Assembly: GCA_000151295.1 (NCBI GenBank)
Contig: GG745329.1
Span: forward strand, 65,507 to 129,506
Length of the DNA: 64,000 nt
Direction: 5' to 3'
From: Allomyces macrogynus ATCC 38327
Lineage: Eukaryota > Blastocladiomycota > Blastocladiomycetes > Blastocladiales > Blastocladiaceae
The position numbers and the translations under genes are program-made. This document shows, in pieces, positions 49,174-59,690 of this stretch (position 1 is its first letter; every line of letters begins with the position of its first letter). The notes under the pieces were generated by a model, which saw only the letters and a program-made list of their open reading frames with translations, was not told where the DNA came from and made no database searches.

Positions 49174-52100
49174 ATGGCGCCTCCACGGTTACCCGACGGC
49201 GCGCCCGCCATTGTCACGCGCGAACCGCACCACAACGTGACCGCCGACGTGTCCGTCCCGCTCATGGACCTCGCCGACGCCGACGCCAAGGACCACGCCG
49301 ACCTCATACACGACCACGACGACCGGCCCGCGACCGCGACCCCACCACCCGCAGGCGGCTACTCGACGGTCGGCGGCAACGGTCTCCCACCACCCGCGCT
49401 CGACACGGCGCCGTGGTGGAGCAAGCTGCTCTTCTCATGGGTCGGCCCGTTGATCGCACAGCACGAGGCCATTGACGAGTCTACGCTCAACGATCTGCAA
49501 GAATGGGACCAGGCCGAGTTCCTATCGTCTCGGTTCCGCGACGAGTGGCAGCGCGAGATTGCGCGCGTCGAGGCCAAGGGACCCGACCGGCATGGCAGGG
49601 CACGGAAGCCGAGTTTGATGCGCGCGCTCGCGCGCACGTTGCGGACCCAGATTTGGTCGGCGGGACTGATTGTCGGGTTTGAGATCGTCGTCAAGCTGGC
49701 TGAGGCGCTGTTTCTGGTATGTCGTCGGTTCTGCGCGCTCAGAATCGAACTCTTTGTGGTGGGGAAGGTGGACTGACCACCCGATTTCCATTGTCGCAAA
49801 TAGGGAGAGATGATTCGACACTTCCAGACGCCCGACAGCCCGTCCATCAAGGGCTACGGGTGGGGCATTGGCCTCGGTCTAGTCTCGACGCTCCATGCGT
49901 ACGTATTTTGCTCATTCCTTCCACCGAAAATCGCTCGGAGGCCAAGCTGACCCTCTCTTGATGTAGCGCCGCGCACCACCACTACTTCTTTATTTGCATG
50001 CGCCTCGGTGTTCAGATTCGCACGACGCTCATCGCGACCATGTACCGCAAAGCCATTTCGCTTTCCACCGGTGCCGGCACGTCACCCGGTGTGGTCGTCA
50101 ACCTCATCTCCAACGACGTGTCGACCTTCGAGCCGCTCGCGCTGTTTGGCCACTTCTTGTGGGTCGCAGTGATTGAAGTCATTGTGTGCACGGTCCTGCT
50201 CTACCAGCGACTCGGGTGGCCGTCGCTGCTCGGCCTCGCGCTGATTGGGCTCATGGTTCCGCTGCAAAGCTACCTCGGCAGCTGGTTTGCGCGGTTCCGG
50301 CAGGACACGGTCAAGTGGCGCGACTCGCGCGTGCGATTGATGACCGACTTGCTCCAGGGCCAGTCGGTTATCAAGTTCAACGCGTGGCGAATCCCATTTG
50401 CCGAGGAGGTGTTGCGGCTGCGCGCGGGGGAGATGAAGCCGCTGATCGGGGCCGGGCTCATGGACGCGTTCAACGAGTACGTTGCTGCTCCGCAAATTCT
50501 CTCCTCTTTCTGATTGTTTGCTCACTACTTTTTCTGATGTTTTTAGAGCGTCGTGGTTCATCTTCCCTGTTCTTATCGAGCTGATCGTGTTCGGCACCAG
50601 TTACTTGGCCGATATCCCGATGACCGCCGCCGACGTCTTCTCGTCGCTCGCGCTCTACGCGATCCTGAAACTCACGCTGACCACGTTCGTGCCCAAGGGC
50701 GTCAAGTCGCTCACCGAATCGATTGTCTCGGCCGGCCGCATCTGCGACTTCTTGCTCGAGCAAGAAACCAGCTCGGCGCACTTGCTCGCCGACGGCCGGC
50801 ACGCCGTGGAGAAAGAGCTGCAGCACGGCGCGCAGGTGGAAGTGCACCACGCATCGTTCACCTGGGACGCGTCGTCGGTGCTGCGCGTCGAGGACGACGA
50901 CGACGACGGCGAGGATGATAAACCCGCCGACGGCAAGTCCTCTCCGGCGTCGCGTTCCTTCTCGCTCGACCTGAACTACACGTTCGACCGCGGCACGCTC
51001 ACGGCGATCATCGGTCCCGTCGGCGCTGGCAAATCGAGTCTGATGTCGGCGATCCTCGGCGAAATGCCGTGCGCGCGCGGCCACGTTACCGTGCAGCACG
51101 ACGCGCGCATCGCCTACGCGCCGCAACGCCGTGATCTTGGCGGTACGATCCTGACCATATCACGTTGTTTGGCCCGCCCCTCGACGAACCCGTGCTGCGC
51201 CAAGTGATTCGACTGTGCTCCCTCGAGCGCGACCTGCAGCAGTGGGCCGCACGGACTCGCCACGATCGTCGGCGAACGTGGGGTCGCGCTGAGTGGTGGC
51301 CAAGCGTGCGCGAGTCGGTCTTGCTCGCGCGATTTATGCTCGCGCGCCGGTGCTGTTGCTCGACGACCCATTGTCGGCGGTCGACACGCGAGTTGCGCGC
51401 ATGATCTTTGACGCGGTCCGGCACGCGCCGGCGCTGCAGCATACGACACGAATCTTGGTCACGCACCAGTTGCAGTTTGTCAAGGAGTGCGACGAGATTG
51501 TGGTCCTTGACCAGGGCCGGATCGCGGCCGCGGGGACCTGGGCCGAGATTCGGGATAGTACCAACGGGTCGGCGTGGATGTCGGTGCTCGCCGATTACGA
51601 CCACGACCGCGGCGAGGAGCTCAACATGGACGAGCTAGCTGAACTCGACAAGCAAAAGGAGCGGCGCGAGTTGCAGCGCGAGGAAGGGCTCGGCGAGGAA
51701 GAGGTCGACTTGCAGGGGGACGTCGAGGGTGCCGCAGCCGTCGCGGCAGCGCAGGTGGAAGTGTCCGAGGTCGGGACCATCAAGTGGGCGACGATCAAGG
51801 CGTTCCTGATCGACCCGACGCCCGCGTGGCTGCTGGTCGCGAGCGTCTTCATGATGATCGCGGGCCAGTCGCTGAGCGTCGCGTCCGATTGGGTGCTTGC
51901 GCGGTGGGTCGCGAAACCGCCGGCGATCCAGCTCGGCAACTCGTATTACGCGACGCTGTTCCTATCGCTCGTCGTGTTTGCCACGGCGATTGGCATCATC
52001 CGCGCACTCCTGTCGTATCACTTGCTCCTGAGCTCGTCGTTTTCCGTGTCCAAGACCATGGTCTACAAGGTGCTCGACGCGCCCATGGCATGGTTCCAAA

Positions 52101-53777
52101 AGAATCCGACGGGCCGGATTTTGAACAAGGTACGTCGCATGGCTCGATCACCGAGCGATCATTCTCCATTGCAACTCACATATTAATTTCCTTCTGCGTC
52201 GTGTAGTTTACGCGCGACCAGTCGCTCGTCGACGAAATGCTGCCGTCGGTCTTCTTCAACTTCATCCAGTGCCTGTTCCAGACAATCGGCATCATCGTCG
52301 TCGTGCTCATGGTCCTGCCGTGGGTCGCCCTCTCCCTTCCCATCCTCGGCGCCATCTTCTTCTTCCTGCGCCGCTGGTACATTGCCGCGAGCCGGCGCAT
52401 CAAGCGCATTGAGTCGACGACGCGGTCGCCCGTCTACTCGCACCTGTCCGAGTCGCTCGACGGTTTGCCCGTGATCCGTGCCCTCCGTGCGCAGCAGCTC
52501 TTTATCGAGACGTTTATGTTGCAACAAAACACGAATACGAGGGCAGTCTTCTCACAAGCTGCCTGCGCGAGGTGGCTCGGTATGAGGCTTGATTTGCTGT
52601 CCGCTGCCTTCCTTTTTATCGCCGCCATGGTCTCGCAAGCGATCGCCGACTCTGGCGCCCTCCCGGCCGCGCTCGCGGGCCTCGCGCTCTCGCAATCGCT
52701 GCAAATGTCGGGTCTGTTCCAGTGGCTGACGCGGCAGTCGGTCGAGTGCGAAATCATGTTTGTCGCGGTAGAGCGGCTCGTCGAGTACTGCAAGCTCGAG
52801 GGCGAGCTGGATCACCCGGCCAAGGGCGTGCCGCCGCCGGGCTGGCCCGCGTCGGGCGACTTGCAGATCAAGGACATGTCGCTGACCTACCCGTCGTCAA
52901 CGACGCCCGTGCTCAAGGACTGGACGGTCGATTTGAAGAGTGGGGAACGGATTGGCGTTGTCGGGCGTACGGGCGCGGGCAAGTCGTCGTTTTTCCAGGC
53001 GCTGTTCCGGACCTACGATTATGATGGGGCCATGGTGCTAGATGGGATCAATACGTCGACGCTCGCCGTGGAGCATCTGCGTCGGCACTTGTCGATTATT
53101 CCGCAAGAGGTACGGATACACTCTCTCCGCCATGTGCTGGTTTGGATCAGAGCCGGATCACTCACTCACCACCGCGCTTCTCCACCCACTAGCCGTTCCT
53201 GTTCCGCGGCACGCTGCGGTTCAACCTCGACCCGTTCGGCGAATACACCGACGCCGACCTGTGGCAAGCGCTGTCGCGCGTCGAATTGAAGCACGTGATT
53301 GAGCACCTCGACGGCAAACTCGACACGGCCGTCGACGACGGCGGCACCAACTTCTCGACCGGCCAGCGGCAGCTCATTTGTCTCGCGCGAGCGCTGCTCA
53401 AGCGCGCCAAGGTCCTGGTCGCTGACGAGGCCACGGCCAACATCGACTACAAGACCGACGCGCTGATCCAGCACACGCTCAAGGCCGAGTTCCCAGAGAC
53501 GCTCGTGCTCACGATCGCGCACCGGCTCTCGACGTGTATTGATTACGACCGGATCATGGTGCTCGACCAGGGGAGGATCGTCGAGTGCGCGCACGCTTAC
53601 GAGCTGCTGCACCGGCCCGACGGCGTGTTGCGCAAGATGGTGGCCGATACTGGCGAGGACGCGGCGCGCGGGCTCTGGGAGCAGGCCAGGGTCAGCTGGG
53701 AGAGCAAGTTCCCAGGCCAGATGCCGCCGTCAGCGGCGGCGATGGTGGATGGCGGCGCGGCGGTAGTCGCGGCGTGA
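49174..53777 (+). CDS. ABC transporter, subfamily C (MRP-like), NBD1 frameshifted
   Basis: Exon blocks: 49174-49716, 49804-49898, 49967-50476, 50547-52129, 52207-53109, 53193-53777, about 1,370 aa if the frame is repaired. Layout: acidic N-terminus, then APWWSKLLFSWVGPLI, the start typical of short ABCC proteins without TMD0. TMD1 follows. NBD1 has Walker A GPVGAGKSSLMSAILGEMP and Walker B VLLLDDPLSAVD, then the LVTHQLQF switch. TMD2 follows. NBD2 has GRTGAGKSSFFQALFR, FSTGQRQLICLARALL, LVADEATANID and AHRLST. Between Walker A and Walker B of NBD1 the frame breaks several times: homology passes through three frames (DHITLFGPPLDEPV; TIVGERGVALSGGQ; ARVGLARAIYARAP), implying about six single-base indels within 51122-51305. 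Elsewhere the frame is intact. The likely role is ATP-driven export of organic anions or conjugates. The breaks are either a poor consensus patch or genuine decay. Confidence 0.88.
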
Positions 53778-54082
53778 GTGATGGTTACGGTCTTGGTTTC
53801 GGTTTCGGTTTCGGTTTGGTTTCGCTCGTTTTCTTTTGTTCGTTTTCTGTCGGTTCTTGCGTTTTTGGGCTCTTGCTGTCTTTCATTTGTCTTCGGGCCG
53901 GCGCCGCAGTGTTGAGCGTTCCCCAAAAAGTCGACCTTGCTTCTTCTTCTCGCACCCCACCATTTCTTTTCCATGCGTACAAGGCAAATTAGATATCTTT
54001 TGCTGTAGTTGAACGGATTGACACGACTAGATCAGATGCAGCACGACACGAAACGCGAGTCTTTCCAAGTCCAGCGCCACCA
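53778..54082. other. 3' flank with GGTTTC hexamer repeat
   Basis: 305 bp between convergent genes. Positions 53794-53822 contain four to five GGTTTC(G) units right after the ABC transporter stop codon, a simple repeat in the likely 3' UTR. Confidence 0.6.
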
Positions 54083-55055
54083 TCAGTACTGCGCGAGCAC
54101 GACGCGCGACGTGCCGCCCGCACCGCTGGCCTGGTTGGTCGCGTCATTTTTCTTTTCGGCATCGCGGTGCATGGCGAGCAGTTCGAGCAGGTGCGTGACG
54201 ATGCCCTGCACGGTCAGGGCCTAGTTGAGCGGTGGAGAAGCGCGGTCAGCTGTGGTTCGTGACGGAGAAAGAGGGATGTGGAGGAATACGAACCTGGCTG
54301 ACGAGAAACACGACAAAACGCCAGTGCCAGGATTCGCTGATGATCTTGGTCCCCCAGTCCGTATCGGTGCAAACGAGTTGCCGCGCCGTCCCGCACAGGA
54401 TCTCGCCAAGTTGCCACGCGCTAGATAAATTCGCGCGCGCGCTGGTCAACGTGCTGAGCGGAGAGACGCGGCACAATGGTCACCGAGTACGTACTTGCCG
54501 TAGATCATGTAGAAAATAACACCCACCGACCCGACGATCATGGTCACGGCGAGGTGGAACATGACCTGGTACCGGTAGGCGTTGGTCGCGGCGCTGATCT
54601 GCCGCGCCGAGGCCGCGAGCGCGATCAAAGTCGTGCACAGCTGCAGGAACCAAATCACGCGGCCGTTCCATTTCGGCTCCTTCCAAAAAGCGACTCCGTC
54701 GCGCGCGATGAGCGAGTCTGGGACGGCGGGGACCGTCACGTAGGACTCGATGATGAGGGCGAGGAGGACCGTCTATCGTGAACGGAAGATCAGCTTTGTT
54801 TAAGTCGGTCGTCGAGGAGTCGATCGAGCCGCGGCGACGTACAATGTGGCACACGCACAGCACACGGTTATTCCGTAAATGGTCGCTCGTGACGGCGTCC
54901 CAGGTATTCACCAGCGCGTCGAGCGCGGCACCGACTCGGTTGAAGGGCTTGGGCCATTTCTGCCAGGCACGGCCGGTGCGCGGGGCCGTGCCGCCGCCGA
55001 GCGTGCGTGACGCACCCGAGTGCATGAGGATTTGGCCGGCGCCGCTGCTGCCGCC
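54083..55055 (-). CDS. Multi-pass membrane protein, N-terminus lost in assembly gap
   Basis: Exons: 55055(partial)-54843, 54772-54495, 54420-54294, 54220-54083. At least 298 residues are visible and the 5' end runs into the N block. The last part of the first visible exon reads KPFNRVGAALDALVNTWD. Four hydrophobic segments follow: VLCVCHI-TVLLALIIESYV (built by splicing), VIWFLQLCTTLIALAASARQ, VMFHLAVTMIVGSVGVIFYM, and WRFVVFLVSQ-ALTVQGIVTH. The C-tail is short and charged with an Ala/Gly/Ser-rich end (VVLAQY). The spacing of helices suggests a small integral membrane protein, but I do not recognise a family. The opposite strand is not coding here. Confidence 0.7.
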
Positions 55056-55248
55056 NNNNNNNNNNNNNNNNNNNNNNNNNNNNNNNNNNNNNNNNNNNNN
55101 NNNNNNNNNNNNNNNNNNNNNNNNNNNNNNNNNNNNNNNNNNNNNNNNNNNNNNNNNNNNNNNNNNNNNNNNNNNNNNNNNNNNNNNNNNNNNNNNNNNN
55201 NNNNNNNNNNNNNNNNNNNNNNNNNNNNNNNNNNNNNNNNNNNNNNNN
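55056..55248. other. Assembly gap (193 N)
   Basis: An unbroken run of N. The flanks are C/G-rich (ccgctgctgccgcc on the left, gtgaggggggcccg on the right), which suggests that the missing sequence is GC-rich or repetitive. The true gap length may differ from 193. Confidence 0.99.
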
Positions 55249-55759
55249 GTGAGGGGGGCCCGCGACGGCGGGCGCGACACGTGGGCGGGTCCTGGGGCCG
55301 GGGAGAGCGCGGTGCACGAATGCAAACGAGTCGGATCGCAGGGCTGCCGCGCGTGGTCGACGGGTCGCGGTTGCAGGCCGCGGATCGCGGCGCCCGGTGC
55401 CACTGTTGCAGGAGCAACCGCGCGAGCAAACAAAGCAAGCGGCCCTCTGCGCCGCGAGACGGCCGCGAGACGCGCCGATATCGGCCACGTGCTGCCACGT
55501 TGCATGCTCACTGCGCCATCTTCTTGTTCCGACCGAGCTCCAACGCGTCCACCACAACCACCGCCGCCACGGCCGACCACGAACGGCGCACGGCAACCCG
55601 CTGCAGCTGGCCGTACGCGCCCAACTTGGATCTGAACGACCGCCGGAAGGTGCGGACCGTGACCCTGCCCACGCAGTGTGCGGCTACCACCGCCATCCCT
55701 GCCGCCCCGGCTTGACGCACGACGACGACGCGCCCGCACGCGCTCAACTTCTCGCCACG
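55249..55759. promoter_or_regulatory. Region between the gap and HRD1
   Basis: 511 bp with no protein-like frame on either strand. It should contain the HRD1 promoter and leader, and perhaps the promoter or first exon of the gapped - strand gene. Confidence 0.4.
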
Positions 55760-57895
55760 ATGCCACCATTTACGACCAACCCGGCTGCGCGCCGCCCGCA
55801 GCACCTCTTGCGTGCATCGCGGCTCGGCCTGTTTGCACTATTCTCTGTCGCGCTCACGTCGCTCGTGTGCCTAAGCGCCTGGCACCAGAACCAGCATTTC
55901 TACTCGGCTGGGATATACCTGAGCCGGTCGGGCGCAAGTCTCTTGGCGCTCATCAATTTCGGCGCGTTGGCCACGCTCGGGCTCGGCAAAGTCGTGCAAC
56001 GGTTCATTTTCGGACCCTTGCGCCATGTCGAGGTGGAGCATCTCTACGAGCGGTCGTGGGTCGCCGTGACGGAACTGCTCCTGGCCATGACCGTGTTCCG
56101 AGACGAGTTTGATGCACGCTTCACGTTCTTCTTCTTGGTGCTGCTGTTCCTCAAGGCGTTTCACTGGATCACGGCGGACCGCGTCGATTTCGTACGTTTT
56201 GCTCGCGTTGTTTATTGGTGGTCGCATGATCGATATTGACGCGCAATCTGTCCGCTATCGTTGCTGCAGATGGAGCACACGCCCACGGCCCCCTTCCTCT
56301 CGCACCTGCGGCTGCAATCCTTCATGGCGGCACTCCTCGCCTTCGACCTCTACCTTGTCTTCGTCTGCATGGCCAGTTACTGGCAGCACGGGCCCTCGAT
56401 GATGATCCTTTTCGGGTTCGAGTACACGATTCTGGCCTCGACCATGGTCGTGACCGCACTCAAGTACATCCTCCACGCGGTCGACGCGCGGTGGTACGAC
56501 CACCAGTGGGAGGCCAAGTCCGTGTGGGTCTTTTACCTCGACCTGGTCCACGATTTCTTCAAGCTCGTCAATTACCTGACGTTCCTCGGCGTCGTGCTCA
56601 CGACCTACGGTCTGCCGCTGCACATCTTGCGCGACCTCTACCTGACGCTGCGGTCGTTCCTGCTGAAAGTGCGCGACTTGGTCCGGTACCGCCGCGCGAC
56701 GCGCAACATGGACGCGCGGTACCCGTCGGCGACCGCCGAGGACTTGGCGAGATTGTCCGACCGCACGTGCATTATTTGCCGCGAGGACATGTACGCGCCT
56801 GGCGAGCCGAGGCCCGACGATGCCGACGAGATCGTACCGCCAGTTCCGGTCCCTGCGGCAGCTGCGAACGGTGGTATGGGCGCGGGCACGCCGCCGGCAC
56901 CGTTCACGGCTACAGCAACGCACGGGACTCGCAGGTCACAGGTGCCGAAGAAATTGCCGTGCGGGCACGTGTTTCATTTCGGATGCCTGCGGTCGTGGCT
57001 CGAGCGGCAGCAGAGCTGCCCGACGTGCCGCAGATCGGTACTCGAGACCGATAACGCCGCGGGGACGACGCCAGCGGCGGCGGCTGCCGCGGGGGTGCCG
57101 CGAGCCGCACCGGTAAGGGCGGCGCCGGCGGCTGCTCCTGCTCCTGCTCCTGCACCACCGGCAGCAGCAGCCGCACCCGCACCGCACGTCGCAGCAGCAG
57201 CACGTGCGGGACCCGCTCCTGCGCCGGGACCAGGACCAGCACCTCACGCCGTTGGCGCACCGGTACCACCGCACGCCGCGCCGGACCTCAACGGGTACTT
57301 GACCGACGACGACCGGCCGCTCCTGCCGCGCCCAACACCGACGCAACCCGGCCCGTCCTCCTCCTCTTCCTCCGCCCCCGCCCCTGCATCAACCTCGTGG
57401 CGACGCAGTCTCCCGCGCCGGTCCCGCGCCGCCATCATCAACGACCTCGCCGACCTCCTCCCGGAAGTCTCCGCGACCCCCGCGGCGCCCGAGCTCGAAA
57501 CTATTATTTCCGCTGTTCTGGCACAGATCCCGCCGCCCCCACCGCCACCGCAAGCGCAGGCGGTCGCGGTGGTTGCGCCGCGCGAGTTGTCGGACGAACA
57601 CTTGGCGGCATTGGCCGCACAGGCACGCGATCGTGCGACGCTCGAGCGGCAGGTCGAGGCGCTCGCGGTCGTGCAGGGACAGATTCGGGATGCGCTGAAT
57701 GCGCTGAATCGGGTGTTGGCGGTGTTGCCGCCGGTGGCGGCGGACGTTGGGGCGCGGGAGGTGGGGGCGAAGGTGGATTCGCCGGCGGTGGTGGAGACGG
57801 AGGAGGAGCTGTCCGCATTGAGTTCGGCGGAGGCTGTGACCAGACCGAGTTCGGCGGAGACAGTGGGAGAGACGCGAGAGGGTGTCGTGTTGTAG
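55760..57895 (+). CDS. HRD1: ER-associated degradation E3 ubiquitin ligase HRD1 (synoviolin)
   Basis: Exons 55760-56191 and 56270-57895 give 685 aa. The N-terminal half has six or more membrane helices with strongly conserved phrases: FYSAGIYLSRSGASLLALIN, RHVEVEHLYERSWVAVTELL, FLKAFHWITADRVDF-MEHTP and FFKLVNYLTFLGVVLTTYGL. A RING-H2 follows: CIICRED at about residue 311, then LPCGHVFHFGCLRSWLERQQ and SCPTCR at about 374. The loop between the first two metal pairs is about 60 residues, longer than usual, and is Pro/Ala/Gly-rich. The C-terminal 280 residues are Pro/Ala-rich, then Val/Glu-rich with a possible coiled coil (ATLERQVEALAVVQGQIRDA). HRD1 forms the retrotranslocation channel and ubiquitinates misfolded ER proteins with Hrd3/Sel1 partners. 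Confidence 0.94.
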
Positions 57896-58091
57896 TTTGT
57901 TTTGGACGACAGACGTATATCCCCCATTCCTCACCTCGTGATTTTGCTCCGATATCCGGTGGAGATGATGGTGGAAAGAGCGATTACTATCAAAACAAGA
58001 TACACAACCGAGCCCGGCCACCCCTACGCGTGGGCTCTTCCTCCGAGCTCGCCCTCCGCCGTCATCACCTCCGCGCGCTCCACTCCACTCT

Positions 58092-59181
58092 CTACTTCTT
58101 CTTGCCCGTCGCCGCCTCCTCGGCCGGCAAATTGCTGAGGTTGAGAAGCAGCGTGTTCGCGTCCAACATGACGCGGTTCGACGACGCCGCGACCACCCCG
58201 GCAATCTCCTGCGCCATTTCAATCTGGCGCAGCGCCAAGAACCCGGGCTTCCCCTTGATCGCCTCGCCAATCATCTGCGCCGACTTGGCTTCACCTTCGG
58301 CCTTGATAATAATCGACTGCTTTTCCTGGTGCGCGCGCTCGACGACGAACGCGGCGCGCTGCGCCTCCTGCTGCGCGATCTGCTTGGCCTCGACGGCCGA
58401 CGTGAATTCCGGCGAAAACGCCACGTGCGTGATCGACACGTCGTCGAGCACAATGTTGAACTTGAGCGCGCGCTTGAGCAGGTTGTCGCGGATCAGGCGC
58501 GAGACCTTTTCGCGCTGCGTGATCAGTTGCGACGCGTTGAATTGCGCGACGACCGACTTGAGGACTTCGTTCACGATCGACGGGAGCACGCGCTCGTCAA
58601 AGTCGGTGCCGAGCTCGCGGTACATGGTTTGCAGTTTGTCGGCCTGTGGGCGCGACAGGACGCGGATCGTGATGTTGACCATTTGCAAGTCTAAGAGATT
58701 CGGGGCGTGAGCGCGAATGCGGAGGAGGGACGGAGAGTCGGGTGGAGAAGAGAGGGAGAGACGCGGGCGTACCCTTGGTGCCCGTCAGCGAGGCCACGTT
58801 GCGCGGCTTGGCGCGAACGTCGTAGATGATGGCGCGCTCGACCCACGGGATCAAAATGTGCGTGCCTTCGGCGTAGACCGTGTCCATGACGCCAAAGAGA
58901 CGCGAGTACTTGAGTGCGCGGTGACCACCGTCGACTAATCAGTCGCATTGCGCGTCAGTTTGCTATCTGGGTGCCTGTACGATGCAGGCTCTGTGGCCGG
59001 GCGTACCGTTGAACAACGACGCGTTGAGGGCCATGGCGGCACCACCGAGCGCCAGGACCGCGGCCGTGCCCATGATCGCCGACTTGGGCGAGGGACCCGC
59101 CCCGCCCGCGTTCGACCCGGCCGACTTGGCCTGCTTGAGGGCGCCGCGCATCGCGGTCTCGAAGGCTTTGCGGCCGGACAT
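58092..59181 (-). CDS. PHB2: Prohibitin 2
   Basis: Exons 59181-59007, 58934-58773, 58690-58092 give 311 aa. The start context is CTTCTCCACCCGCCATG. An N-terminal hydrophobic anchor ([20 protein letters not shown]) is followed by the SPFH/band-7 domain: [38 protein letters not shown] and [19 protein letters not shown]. Then comes [20 protein letters not shown] and the C-terminal coiled coil ([40 protein letters not shown]). Family signatures DGG.R, the FDERVLPSI region and LDDVSITH favour PHB2 over PHB1. Together with PHB1 it makes ring complexes of the mitochondrial inner membrane that scaffold proteases and cardiolipin. It ends in a Lys-rich tail. It converges on HRD1. Confidence 0.94.
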
Positions 59182-59690
59182 GGCGGGTGGAGAAGGCTAG
59201 AGGGGTCGTGGCGATGACGCGCGCGTCAGTGTTGTGGGTCGCGCAGATTGGTCGGTTGTTACTTGTTGATGCTCTCGTTGGAATGGCCAGCCACGGCAAT
59301 CCGGGCTGGTTGGGGGAGCCATGGCCAGCGATCGATCGCGCGCGGCGGTCCTTGAGAGGGGCGGCATGTACATTGCAGCGGTTTGGAAGCGGTTACAGGG
59401 CTCGTCGTTGAGCAGCGGAGTGGTCGACCGTGATCGGCAACAGGACGTGGGGGTTGCAGCGTCAGGTTGGTCGCGACCCGCGATCAACTTGGCCAGCTCG
59501 AAGCGTCACGTGCGTGTTATTCAGACGCCCCCCTAGCAACGCGTTGGTCAATCTGGCAACCATACCGCCTGCCACCGCGTGACCACGTCGACGCGCCTGG
59601 AACTGCTCCTCCATCGCACCACCACCACCACCACTACCACCACCACCACACCATCCACCGCACCTGCCAACCACACGACGCACTCAAGCC
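59182..59690. promoter_or_regulatory. Divergent region between PHB2 and DBP4
   Basis: 509 bp between start codons. The last 70 bp before the DBP4 ATG contain an ACC triplet repeat (about 59619-59660) in the presumed leader. No gene is seen. Confidence 0.5.
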
